DNA of 56,180 nt from Deltaproteobacteria bacterium (GTDB lineage: Bacteria > SAR324 > NAC60-12), in assembly GCA_002683785.1 (NCBI GenBank), contig NYUB01000088.1:5160-61339 (forward strand). The letters run 5' to 3'. Position numbers and translations under genes: made by a program. Shown piece by piece: positions 34,158 to 42,372 of this stretch. How positions within the stretch are numbered: position 1 is the first letter of the stretch; each line of letters begins with the position of its first letter. The notes below the pieces were generated by a model. The model had not been told where the DNA came from and searched no databases. It was given only the letters and a program-made list of their open reading frames with translations.

Positions 34158-34412
34158 ATGCTGCTGAAAATCATGCTGGTATTGTCTGTTCTGCTTGGAA
34201 CAAGCGGAATGATTTTTCTTCAATTCTATGCAGAAGCTCAGGAAGCATGTGAAAGGATCAGTGATCAATGTGTAGATGCAGGATTTGCCTGGGAGGCATC
34301 CGGGAAACTGATGCTTCTAACGGCGATCTTCACGGTCATTACGGGGCTCATGAACCTGTTTGTCCATCATTTGAAGGAGAGGATGTCAGAAACAGAAAGA
34401 AAACGAGGCTGA
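34158..34412 (+). CDS. Small two-pass membrane protein, unknown
   Basis: An 84-residue protein starting at ATG 34158. It has two hydrophobic segments (residues 3-24, MIFLQFYAE end; and 50-70, LMLLTAIFTVITGLMNLFVH) separated by a loop with two cysteines (EACERISDQCVDAGFAW) that could form a disulfide in the periplasm. The end is charged (KERMSETERKRG). No family is recognised. It lies 41 bp after the TauD-like gene and could be its co-transcribed partner; it converges on the PhyH-like gene. Confidence 0.5.
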   Translation: MLLKIMLVLSVLLGTSGMIFLQFYAEAQEACERISDQCVDAGFAWEASGKLMLLTAIFTVITGLMNLFVHHLKERMSETERKRG

Positions 34413-34428
34413 CTCGGCAGAAGGTTTT

Positions 34429-35262
34429 TTAGAGTTTTCTCGTATTTTTTTCTGCTCCGGCGTAGAGGACACTCCTCAAAGCCTGGGTGGCCTTCTCATG
34501 GAATTGGACGGCATCAGGGTCAAAGTCGTTTCTGGGGACAGGAGTCGGTTCGAAATGCTTGAAATCATCCTGACCGCGGACCAGTGCGGCACTGTCCCAA
34601 TTGCCCACAATCTGTTTTGTATCTGGAGGCATGTAGTGCATCGAAATTCCTATCCGGCGGTCATCCGAATCATTGGGACCTGATGCATGGGCAATGCGAT
34701 AATTATGGATCGACATTTGCCCCGCTTCAAGAGGCATCAACACGGATTCTGATTCATCAACGCCTTCCGAGATTTCCTGACCGCGTGTCAGCATGTTATC
34801 ATGATGATAGCGATCATCATGGGGCAACACCTCCCCCCGGTGTGTCCCGGGCATCACCCTCATGCATCCGCTTTTCTGGGATGCTGGTGATAGAGCAAGC
34901 CAGGCAGTCAAAACATTTTTACTGGATAAACCCCAGTATCGGGTATCCTGATGCCATGAAACAAAACTTTGGGAATGGGCTTCCTTGATCCAGAAGATGG
35001 TGTTCCAGCAGAGGATATCAGAACCGATCAGGTCTTCAACAGGATCCAGAATACGTGGATCACGGATCAGATCATCCAGCCATTTGAAGAGCAGGTGTGA
35101 TTTGTTCCGCTGAGACGCCTCCAGTTTACCATCTTGGGTCGCTTCAAAGGACTCCAGTTTTTCACGACACGTTTTCAATTCTGAGTCGGAAAGCACCTCA
35201 ACCGGAAACACATAGCCGAATTTCTCAAAATCCTCGATTTCGTTCTGATTGAATGGGCTCAT
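34429..35262 (-). CDS. Phytanoyl-CoA dioxygenase (PhyH)-family protein
   Basis: A 277-residue non-heme iron/2-oxoglutarate oxygenase. The His-x-Asp motif is in VSWHQDTRYWG (near residue 104), with the distal His in NYRIAHASGPN and the 2-oxoglutarate Arg in DDRRIGISMHYMP. The region before it (FEKFGYVFPVEVLSDSEL) matches the PhyH N-terminus. Family members hydroxylate CoA thioesters or free small molecules; the substrate is unknown. The ATG is preceded by AAAGGATC. It is an oxygen-using enzyme in a neighbourhood that otherwise encodes the oxygen-sensitive reductase pathway. Confidence 0.85.
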   Translation of the reverse strand: MSPFNQNEIEDFEKFGYVFPVEVLSDSELKTCREKLESFEATQDGKLEASQRNKSHLLFKWLDDLIRDPRILDPVEDLIGSDILCWNTIFWIKEAHSQSFVSWHQDTRYWGLSSKNVLTAWLALSPASQKSGCMRVMPGTHRGEVLPHDDRYHHDNMLTRGQEISEGVDESESVLMPLEAGQMSIHNYRIAHASGPNDSDDRRIGISMHYMPPDTKQIVGNWDSAALVRGQDDFKHFEPTPVPRNDFDPDAVQFHEKATQALRSVLYAGAEKNTRKL

Positions 35263-35471
35263 GGGGATCCTTTCTTATCCGGATTAAATCAATGCCAAAC
35301 TCTCAACCACTGGCTAAGATAATCCATCAGTCCCTGGCATTCAATGCCTTAAATCTTGATGGGAGTTGTGAAAGGATCATTCAAATTCGCTCTGTTGAAT
35401 GGATTCTTAACTAACAGAAAATAATTTATATCCGTGAGTCATGGGAGCAGAGATCTGCTCCCACCTTGGTA

Positions 35472-36662
35472 TTATCCCATTTTCAGTACGATGGCTGCTG
35501 CAGTATCCCCAGCTGCACAGCCCGCAACCAGCAGATAACCACCACCCAGCAAGGCCAATTCTTCGATGCCTTCGATGATCAAACGTCCGACGGTCGGCCC
35601 CTGGGGATGTCCGAAAATGAGGGAGCAACCGTAATTGTTCATCATCTCTGCATCCAGTCCAAGCGTTTGGGCCAGATAAAGATCGTTGGCAGCAAAGGGG
35701 TTGTGGGTTTTGATGACCTTCAAATCTCCGGGTGTGAGATCGGCACCTTCAAGCGCCATCTGTGATGCAGGAGTGACTGCCATCGCCATGTGCGCTTTTT
35801 TGGCACGGGCGTATCCGTATGACAGAATCCGGATAATCCGGTTTGGGTCTTCACTCAATTCCATGGCCTTGTCCCGGGTGGTCAGTGTCAGCGCACATTG
35901 TCCATCCGCAGGATGCGTCTGGGTTCCAAAAGTGTGAACGCCGTCGGGGATGACGGGACGAAGTTTAGCCAGACCTTCAGCGGTGCTTTCCATCACCCCT
36001 TCATCGGCGTCCACCGTGAGGGTTTGCTTTCTGGAAATTTTGAGTTCCACCGGAAACATATAGCCTTTCTGAAAAGTACGGTCCTGTTCGAGTGCTTGCT
36101 GATACTGCTGAAAACGTCGCACCGTGAGTTCATCACACTGTTCACGGCTGATTCCTGAGGCCCCAGCCACGTTTTCTGCAGTCTGGATCATCGCTCCACC
36201 TGCCCAGGGATCGAGGTTGAAATTGTCCATCACCCAGTCTTCCGAAACCACCTGCCCGCCCGGTCCTTTGGGATTGGGCCAGATGCTGTGCGGACCGTTC
36301 GAACAGCGGTCGCTCATCAGGCAGTATGCGGTATCGTACATGCCGGTTTCAACACCCATCCCCGCCTGATAAACAGAAATGGTGGAGGTGGAGCAGGCCT
36401 GGTTGATCATCACTCCCGGAACCGAATCGGCTCCGATCAGCGCGGAGGCCCAAGGACCTCCGTAAAATCCCCGGGGCTGGTGCACCGTGGAACCGAGAAA
36501 CAGATAATCGATGATTTTCGGATCCCATTGTTTCTTTTCAAGCCAGCGACGGGATGTTTCCGCTCCCAGGGTGATTGCGTTTTCCTGGGCAAAGCTCCCC
36601 TGCCAGCGGGCAAAAGGAGAGCTGTAATAACCGCGGTAGGGAATGAAGGCATGGTTTAGCAT
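35472..36662 (-). CDS. Thiolase (acetyl-CoA acyltransferase family)
   Basis: A 396-residue thiolase. The nucleophilic Cys90 is in MINQACSTST, the basic His in the GHPQGP motif (near residue 352; family GHPxG), and the second Cys in VAGCAAGDTAAAI (near 382). Also typical are KTHNPFAANDLYLAQ and the Ala/Gly-rich C-terminus. It is the only CoA-cleaving condensing enzyme in this block. It would cleave a 3-oxoacyl-CoA; by context the substrate is proposed to be 3-oxo-3-phenylpropionyl-CoA, giving benzoyl-CoA and acetyl-CoA. It lies downstream of the aminomutase and aminotransferase genes on the same strand. The substrate is inference; the fold is clear. Confidence 0.85.
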   Translation of the reverse strand: MLNHAFIPYRGYYSSPFARWQGSFAQENAITLGAETSRRWLEKKQWDPKIIDYLFLGSTVHQPRGFYGGPWASALIGADSVPGVMINQACSTSTISVYQAGMGVETGMYDTAYCLMSDRCSNGPHSIWPNPKGPGGQVVSEDWVMDNFNLDPWAGGAMIQTAENVAGASGISREQCDELTVRRFQQYQQALEQDRTFQKGYMFPVELKISRKQTLTVDADEGVMESTAEGLAKLRPVIPDGVHTFGTQTHPADGQCALTLTTRDKAMELSEDPNRIIRILSYGYARAKKAHMAMAVTPASQMALEGADLTPGDLKVIKTHNPFAANDLYLAQTLGLDAEMMNNYGCSLIFGHPQGPTVGRLIIEGIEELALLGGGYLLVAGCAAGDTAAAIVLKMG

Positions 36663-36761
36663 CTTGAATGACTCCGTAATCAGGTTATCTTGAAATATTA
36701 CGCATGGAAGACTTCATTCTGGACGGAGGTATATGCCGTCTTTCAGAAAAAGAATAAATCT

Positions 36762-38342
36762 TCACCATTCCATGGCAGGAGAGTCTTTGTCCAGCAGTTC
36801 GAGCATTGTTCCGGATTGGATGAGGTCTGCCACAACCTCGAGCGGATCAGTCAATGGGAGATCCCGATCCAGATAGGGGATTTTTTCACGAACCAGTTGC
36901 AGGACCTCCAAGGTCTTGGAACTGAGCTGGTCACTTCCACGAATATCCGCCGCCTGACAGGCACAGATCAGTTCGAAAGCTGTGATGAGACGTGTATTGC
37001 GCAATATGTCCCGTGCCCTTCTTGCCCCAATCAGACCCATTGAAACATGATCCTGAAAATCACCGGTGGAGGTCAACGTCTGAATCGAAACGGGCGTGCA
37101 GAGCGAACGGTTTTCGGCAGTCAGGGAGGTGGCCGCAAACTGTCCTCCCATCAGCCCCAGTCGCAGCCCTGGATTCTCCCTGCAGAGAAAGGGCGGAAGC
37201 CCTACGTTGTGGTCAGGGTCGAGAAAACGGTCGGTCCGCCGGTCCGAGAGGTTGCAGAGGTTCGTCAAGACGATGGAAAGCTGGTCCATGGCATTGGCGA
37301 TGTACTGCCCGTGAAAGTTGGCATTATGAAACGCCTCCCCGTGTTCCACCAAAATCAGCGGATTGTCATTGGTCGAATTGAGTTCGGTCTTTACTGTCTG
37401 CTCGATGAAGAGGGTGGTATCGAGCACCGGACCCAGAATCTGTGGGGTGGCACGGATCGAATAAGGGTCTTCGATCTGTTGTTCCAGCCCTTCCGGTTCT
37501 TCGCTCCGCAGTTCTCGCAGCCAGCGTTCGACCTCCTCATCCTGGACCACCATTTTGCTGTCAGAAAGGATGTCGAAGATGGATGCTGCCACCCGGATTT
37601 GTCCCGGATGCGGTTTATTTTCATGTGCGGCCGGATGGAAGGGCATGATCTTGCCCTTCAGCACCTCAATGCTGAGGCTGGAAATAAGCAGGTAGTTCTT
37701 GATCAGGGTTTTTGCATCTGAGGTCAGACAGGCTGCGATGCCGGTCATCGTCGAGGTGCCGTTGATCAACGCCAGGCCTTCCTTGTAGCCCAGTACCATC
37801 GGTTTGATTCCGGCCCGTTCCAGGGCTTCGCTGCCGGAGACGATTTCCCCCTCGAAGGAGGCACGCCAATACCCGCATCCAACCATTGCCACACAGGCCA
37901 GCGGTCCCAGGTCTCCGCTTGCTCCCAGGGATCCCTGTTCGGGAATGCAGGGCAGGATGCCGGCGTTGTAAAGATCGACGTATTTTTTATAGTTCTCGAA
38001 GCTGATCGCGGAAGCACCGCGGCCCAGGGAATTGAGACGGGCGAGCATTGTCGCCCGTACATATTCATCATCCAGGAGACGGCCGACGTTGGAGGCTACG
38101 CCGCGAAGGATGTTGTTCTGCAAAGCCTCGGCGTAGGCGGGCGGAACCAGCCAGTTGACAAAACCTCCGACTCCTGTGGTGACGCCATAGATCACCCGGC
38201 CTGAATCGACAAACTGATCCAGAAGCTTCCTGGAAGCCCGAACGCGTTCCTCGATTTCAGGGGATATTTCCACCCAGAACTCCGGGTGCCGTGCCATTTC
38301 GGTGATTTGTTCGACGCTAAGGGTGCTTCCATCGAGAATCAT
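36762..38342 (-). CDS. MIO aromatic amino acid lyase/aminomutase, copy 1 (PAM/PAL-like)
   Basis: A 526-residue member of the histidine/phenylalanine ammonia-lyase family. The self-cyclising ASG triad that makes the MIO electrophile is at residues 141-143 (GSLGASGDLGPLA); the catalytic Tyr52 is in IYGVTTG. GGFVNWLVPP, LNSTNDNPL, HNANFHGQY and the late STGDFQDHVSMG resemble the Pantoea AdmH-type phenylalanine aminomutase more than histidase. The aryl-pocket stretch is NILRGVASN, with Val82 at the AdmH Val108 position. It should eliminate or migrate the alpha-amino group of an aromatic amino acid. ATG 38342 has an AAGGAGGG site; a longer frame to 38381 is not needed. Confidence 0.88.
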   Translation of the reverse strand: MILDGSTLSVEQITEMARHPEFWVEISPEIEERVRASRKLLDQFVDSGRVIYGVTTGVGGFVNWLVPPAYAEALQNNILRGVASNVGRLLDDEYVRATMLARLNSLGRGASAISFENYKKYVDLYNAGILPCIPEQGSLGASGDLGPLACVAMVGCGYWRASFEGEIVSGSEALERAGIKPMVLGYKEGLALINGTSTMTGIAACLTSDAKTLIKNYLLISSLSIEVLKGKIMPFHPAAHENKPHPGQIRVAASIFDILSDSKMVVQDEEVERWLRELRSEEPEGLEQQIEDPYSIRATPQILGPVLDTTLFIEQTVKTELNSTNDNPLILVEHGEAFHNANFHGQYIANAMDQLSIVLTNLCNLSDRRTDRFLDPDHNVGLPPFLCRENPGLRLGLMGGQFAATSLTAENRSLCTPVSIQTLTSTGDFQDHVSMGLIGARRARDILRNTRLITAFELICACQAADIRGSDQLSSKTLEVLQLVREKIPYLDRDLPLTDPLEVVADLIQSGTMLELLDKDSPAMEW

Positions 38343-38475
38343 TTTTCCCTCCTTGTTAAATTTTAATTGGCCGTTGGTCAAAGTCAGGAATCCTTGATCC
38401 TTCTTATCAGCTTTGCCTTGGATTCATATTTGGGAAGCGTTCCCTGATCAATCAGTTCCACTTCTGTCCGAAAAA

Positions 38476-38691
38476 TCAGTTTTTTCGCAGTAGTTCCAGT
38501 TCCTCAAAATATGGCACATCATCACGCTTCAGCCCGGTACCATTGAATTGTGCCTGGGAAAAAGATGAATGACCCAGATATGATCGATTCCATTCTAAAA
38601 AGCCTCCTGCGGAACTTTTAAGAAGGGTTCCTCCGGCAGGGTTTCCATCGATTTGTTCCAGCATCCTGTATCGCTCATTTTTCCTCCTCAA
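38476..38691 (-). CDS. Small ORF between aminotransferase and MIO copy 1, uncertain
   Basis: A 71-codon frame whose ATG overlaps the aminotransferase stop (38688-38691), consistent with translational coupling. The product is soluble and rather hydrophilic (FNGTGLKRDDVPYFEELELL near the end). No family is recognised, and composition alone does not separate it from chance. If it is not a gene, 38343-38687 is a 345-bp spacer in the middle of the operon, which would be unusual. Confidence 0.3.
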   Translation of the reverse strand: MRRKNERYRMLEQIDGNPAGGTLLKSSAGGFLEWNRSYLGHSSFSQAQFNGTGLKRDDVPYFEELELLRKN

Positions 38692-40070
38692 CAGGTGTAA
38701 AGGTGAGGATTACAGTCCTGAACGAAGGGCTGAAGGGTCTCCAGTGTTTCATCAAAGGTTGTCAGTACCTGTTCAACCTCGGCTTCTGCCATCGGTGTCG
38801 AGAGGATCAGGAGTCCACGGCTGCTGGAAAATATTCCGCGGTTTATCAGTTCAAGATGCAGCAGTTTTGGCAGTTGTCCACACTGCTCCTGAGCACGAAC
38901 GACGTCCCCGGCATTCATGATTTCATCCTCCGTCCAGTGAAGTCCGATGACCGAACCAATGCCTGTGGCCTGGGCCCGGAAACCCTTGCGGCTGAATGCC
39001 TCAGAGATGCCGTCGCGTATCTTTTTTCCCATGCCGTTGAGACGTTCAATTTCGTCAGGGTCATAGAGTTCCAGGGTTGTCAGCCCTGCGGCCATGGTCA
39101 GGTGGTTGCCGTTGAAGGTTCCTGAATGGGAGATGGATTCGGGCTGATCTGGATCGAAAAGCTTCATGATCTCTTGACGTCCACCAAAAGCCCCGACCGC
39201 GAGACCTCCTCCAATGATCTTACCGAAAGCCGTCAGGTCTGGACGGAGTCCTTCCATTTCCTGCATTCCACCGTGATGCATGCGGAAACTGATCACCTCG
39301 TCAAAAATCAGCAACACGCCGTAATGTTGCGTCAGTTCGCGAAGCCCCTTGAGATAACCCCTTGCGGGTGTCACTACCCCTCCGGCACCAAGCATGGGTT
39401 CCACGATCAAGGCTGCAGTTTGTTCTTGATTTCGTTTCAGTATTTCTTCCACGGCATCGAGGGAGTTAAAAGGCACCACATCGACTTCGGAAAGGACGGA
39501 CCGGGGCACCCCACGGCTGTTCAGACGGGGTTGATGCATTCGCTCCGGATCAGCAGAGGCATGAACGCTGACTTCCACATAATCATGGGTCCCGTGGTAA
39601 CCCCCGTCGATCTTGATCACACGCTCCCGGCCGCTGAATGCCCGTGCTGCACGGAGGGCGAACATCGTGGCTTCCGTCCCTGAATTGCAATAACGCAGTT
39701 GATCCAACGTGGACACACGGCTGCACAGATGTTCTGCATGGAGGATCTGCATTTCAGATGGGGCACCGAAGACGGTACCGCGTTCCAGTTCCTGCCGGGT
39801 GCTCTCCATCACACGTGGATGGGCATGGCCATGGACCAGCGAGGAATAGTTGTTGAGCAGGTCCAGATAGTGATTGCCATCCAGATCGGTAAGCCTGCAG
39901 CCCCTGCCGCGCTGCATGTATAGCGGATAGGGGGAAAAGTGGGTCGCCGAACGAGTGTCCCCGCCGGGCAGACGGTTTCCGGCCCGCTGATGTTGTACCA
40001 GGGATTGAGCGCTTTTTTCCCGGTAGCGCTGAAGGATGGATTGGAAAACCGGATGAGTTTCTTCTTTCAT
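38688..40070 (-). CDS. Class III aminotransferase, beta-phenylalanine aminotransferase-like
   Basis: A 460-residue fold-type I PLP enzyme. Asp257 (LLIFDEVI) and Schiff-base Lys284 (TAFGKIIGGG) are in place; NSGTEATMFALRAAR and HSGTFNGN are conserved. TRS at residues 39-41 places Arg40 at the position of Arg41 that binds the carboxylate in Variovorax beta-phenylalanine aminotransferase, and EPMLGAGG and GAFGGR are shared with it. Glutamate-1-semialdehyde aminomutase is the generic alternative, but a hemL role is unlikely between two MIO genes. Expected reaction: beta-phenylalanine plus 2-oxoacid to 3-oxo-3-phenylpropanoate. The specific substrate is inferred. Confidence 0.8.
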   Translation of the reverse strand: MKEETHPVFQSILQRYREKSAQSLVQHQRAGNRLPGGDTRSATHFSPYPLYMQRGRGCRLTDLDGNHYLDLLNNYSSLVHGHAHPRVMESTRQELERGTVFGAPSEMQILHAEHLCSRVSTLDQLRYCNSGTEATMFALRAARAFSGRERVIKIDGGYHGTHDYVEVSVHASADPERMHQPRLNSRGVPRSVLSEVDVVPFNSLDAVEEILKRNQEQTAALIVEPMLGAGGVVTPARGYLKGLRELTQHYGVLLIFDEVISFRMHHGGMQEMEGLRPDLTAFGKIIGGGLAVGAFGGRQEIMKLFDPDQPESISHSGTFNGNHLTMAAGLTTLELYDPDEIERLNGMGKKIRDGISEAFSRKGFRAQATGIGSVIGLHWTEDEIMNAGDVVRAQEQCGQLPKLLHLELINRGIFSSSRGLLILSTPMAEAEVEQVLTTFDETLETLQPFVQDCNPHLYTC

Positions 40071-40155
40071 AAAAATCTCCCAATGGATGAATCATGAAAC
40101 ATGGTTTTCAGTGTTTCACGGATCCGGAATCATGTCGTCATAAATCCAGTTTCCT

Positions 40156-41736
40156 TCAGGATTTAAATACATCAAGCTCTGAGGGAATGGCTTCGAGAAT
40201 GCTTCCCTCACGCAACAGTCTCGCCGCGGTTTCGATAGGCAACGTCAGCGATTCATCATGGTCAAGATAGGGTACCTCCTCACGGACCCGCTGATAGACC
40301 TTTGCAGTCACGGAACCCAGATCCTGCGGATCCCGGCAGTCGGCGGCCTGACAGCCGCAGAGCAGTTCATACCCCAAAATGTAATACGCATTTCCAAGAA
40401 TTTCCCGGGCCCGGAGGGCGGCCACCAGGCCGAAGGATACATGATCCTGGAAATCTCCCGTTGATGGCAGCGTCTGAATCGATACAGGAACGCAGAGTGA
40501 ACGGTTTTCCGCCGTCAGGGAGGTGGCCGCATACTGTCCGCCCATCATACCGTGCCTCAATCCCGGATTTTCACGGCAGAGAAAAGGCGGCAGCCCATGA
40601 TTGTGACCAGGATCGAGGAAGCGGTCGGTACGCCGGTCTGAGAGGTTGCTCATGGTCGTGAGAACGATGGAAAGCTGATCCATGGCGTTGGCAATATACT
40701 GTCCATGGAAGTTGGCATTGTGATAGGCTTCCCCCCGTTCTACGACAATCAGAGGGTTGTCATTCGTCGAGTTGAGTTCGGTTTCTACCGTCCCTCGAAC
40801 ACTGCTCAAGGTATCCACCACCGGCCCCAGAATCTGGGGTGTTGCTCTGATGGTATAAGGATCCTCTATCTGTTGATCCATTCCCTGGGGCTGCTCACTC
40901 TTGAGTTGCTGAAGCCAACGTTCCACCTCCTCATCCTGGACCACCATTTTGCTGTCAGAAAGGATGTCGAAGATGGCTGCGGCCACCCGGATTTGTCCCG
41001 GATGAGGCTTGTTTTCATGTGCCGCAGGGTGAAAGGGCATGATCTTGCCTTTGAGCGTTTCAATGCTCAGGGCGGAAACCAGCAAATAACTGTTGACCAG
41101 CTTTTGGGCTTCTTCCGTGATGCATGCTGCCACCCCGGTCATGGCCGAAGTCCCGTTGATCAGCGCTAAACCCTCCTTGTAATTCAGCCGCATGGGTTCA
41201 AGTCCTGCTTTTTCCAGTGCTTTTCCTCCTTCAATGATCTCTCCCCCGCAGCGTGCCAGCCAGTGGCCGGTTCCAACCAGGGCAATATAAGCCAAAGGCC
41301 CAAGATCTCCGCTGGCACCCAGAGAACCCTTCTCAGGAATGCAGGGGACAATACCCGCGTTGTATAGCTCGACATACTTGCGATAATTTTCGAAGGAAAT
41401 GCCGGAAACCCCGCGGCCCAGTGAATTCAACCGGGCCAGCATCGCAGCACGGACATAGGTGTCATCAAGGTAGGGGCCCACATTGGAAGTAACCCCGCGC
41501 AGGATGTTGTTCTGAAGTTGTTCAGCAAGGTGAGGTGGAACAAGCCAGTTGACAAAACCGCCCACTCCGGTGGTGACTCCGTAGATAATTCTTCCTGATT
41601 CCACAAAACGGTCCAGAAGTTCGCGTGATTCACGAACCCGTTTCTCGATCTCCGTGGAGATTTCAATCCGAATCTTTGGATTTCCTGAAATCTCTGAAAT
41701 GCCTCTGACGCTGAGGGTCGCTCCGTCCAGTATCAT
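40156..41736 (-). CDS. MIO aromatic amino acid lyase/aminomutase, copy 2 (PAM/PAL-like)
   Basis: Exactly the same length (526 residues) as copy 1 and clearly its paralogue, with ASG at 141-143, Tyr52, GGFVNWLVPP, LNSTNDNPL and GDFQDHVSFG. It differs in the pocket neighbourhood (ILRGVTSN and HVSFG, against ILRGVASN and HVSMG), so the two may have different substrates or different lyase/mutase balance. GGAGGAAG precedes ATG 41736. It is the first gene of the - strand run, divergent from the Lrp-type regulator. AdmH-type aminomutase or EncP-type lyase activity is the best guess; only assays can tell. Confidence 0.88.
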   Translation of the reverse strand: MILDGATLSVRGISEISGNPKIRIEISTEIEKRVRESRELLDRFVESGRIIYGVTTGVGGFVNWLVPPHLAEQLQNNILRGVTSNVGPYLDDTYVRAAMLARLNSLGRGVSGISFENYRKYVELYNAGIVPCIPEKGSLGASGDLGPLAYIALVGTGHWLARCGGEIIEGGKALEKAGLEPMRLNYKEGLALINGTSAMTGVAACITEEAQKLVNSYLLVSALSIETLKGKIMPFHPAAHENKPHPGQIRVAAAIFDILSDSKMVVQDEEVERWLQQLKSEQPQGMDQQIEDPYTIRATPQILGPVVDTLSSVRGTVETELNSTNDNPLIVVERGEAYHNANFHGQYIANAMDQLSIVLTTMSNLSDRRTDRFLDPGHNHGLPPFLCRENPGLRHGMMGGQYAATSLTAENRSLCVPVSIQTLPSTGDFQDHVSFGLVAALRAREILGNAYYILGYELLCGCQAADCRDPQDLGSVTAKVYQRVREEVPYLDHDESLTLPIETAARLLREGSILEAIPSELDVFKS

Positions 41737-41833
41737 GAATTCTTCCTCCATCCGGGGGTATTTGAAAAACCTTTCATTCGATGGTATCAGAGATTTAGAG
41801 ATGTTATCTTGCAAAGATTCCAGTAAAATTTTA

Positions 41834-41876
41834 TTTGATGAAATAATTAATCATAAATTATTAGTTTGATGAAATA
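41834..41876. promoter_or_regulatory. Paired 12-bp direct repeats, probable Lrp-type operator
   Basis: TTTGATGAAATA occurs at 41834-41845 and again at 41865-41876, exactly 31 bp apart, about three helical turns. Between them is an AT-rich inverted repeat, AATAATT (41842-41848) and AATTATT (41856-41862). The second copy ends 2 bp before the lrp start codon. Direct repeats on one helix face in an AT-rich divergent region are the layout expected for binding by an Lrp-type octamer, implying autoregulation and control of the MIO operon. Confidence 0.65.
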
Positions 41877-41878
41877 TT

Positions 41879-42367
41879 ATGTCAATACGGCTGGATAATT
41901 ATGATTTAAACATTCTGGATGAACTTCAAAACCGTGGACGTCAAAGCAATGCGGACCTGGCCGAAAAAGTTCACCTCTCTGCTTCGCAATGCCTGCGTCG
42001 AGTACGACGTCTCGAGGAACAGGAAGTGATTCGATCTTATGCCGCATTGCTGAATCCGGAAGCTTTGGGCCTGGGCATTCAGGCATTCATCCACATCACT
42101 TTGGAGAAACACGATGAAGATCCAGCGAAGGTGTTTTCAGAAGAAATCAAGGATTGGGAAGAGGTCTTGGCATGTTGGGCAATAACGGGCGATACTGATT
42201 ACCTGATGCATGTTGTTGCACCTAACCTGAAAATTTTTTCGGAACTTGTGCTGAAAAGGCTGCTGGCTCAGCCGATGGTGGCCTCAGTCAAATCCAGCAT
42301 CCTGCTTGAGGAACTGAAAGCCACGAATGTATTGCCTTCAACTCATCTGGTAGGAAATACTGAATAA
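41879..42367 (+). CDS. Lrp/AsnC-family transcriptional regulator
   Basis: A 162-residue protein. The N-terminal winged helix is LDNYDLNILDELQNRGRQSN then ADLAEKVHLSASQCLRRVRR (helix-turn-helix about residues 22-45), and the C-terminal RAM ligand domain runs from IQAFIHITLEKHD through VLACWAITGDTDYLMHVVAP. Lrp-family members sense amino acids and form octamers on DNA. It is divergent from MIO copy 2, and the shared 142-bp gap carries paired repeats. Likely ligand: an aromatic or beta-amino acid of this pathway (inference). ATG 41879 has no Shine-Dalgarno sequence. It converges on the flavoprotein gene 5 bp away. Confidence 0.92.
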   Translation: MSIRLDNYDLNILDELQNRGRQSNADLAEKVHLSASQCLRRVRRLEEQEVIRSYAALLNPEALGLGIQAFIHITLEKHDEDPAKVFSEEIKDWEEVLACWAITGDTDYLMHVVAPNLKIFSELVLKRLLAQPMVASVKSSILLEELKATNVLPSTHLVGNTE

Positions 42368-42372
42368 ACGGG

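Noticed and set aside
38688-40070. Aminotransferase as hemL (glutamate-1-semialdehyde aminomutase) for haem synthesis
   Set aside because: Position between MIO genes and beta-phenylalanine aminotransferase-like motifs argue against it; not fully excluded.
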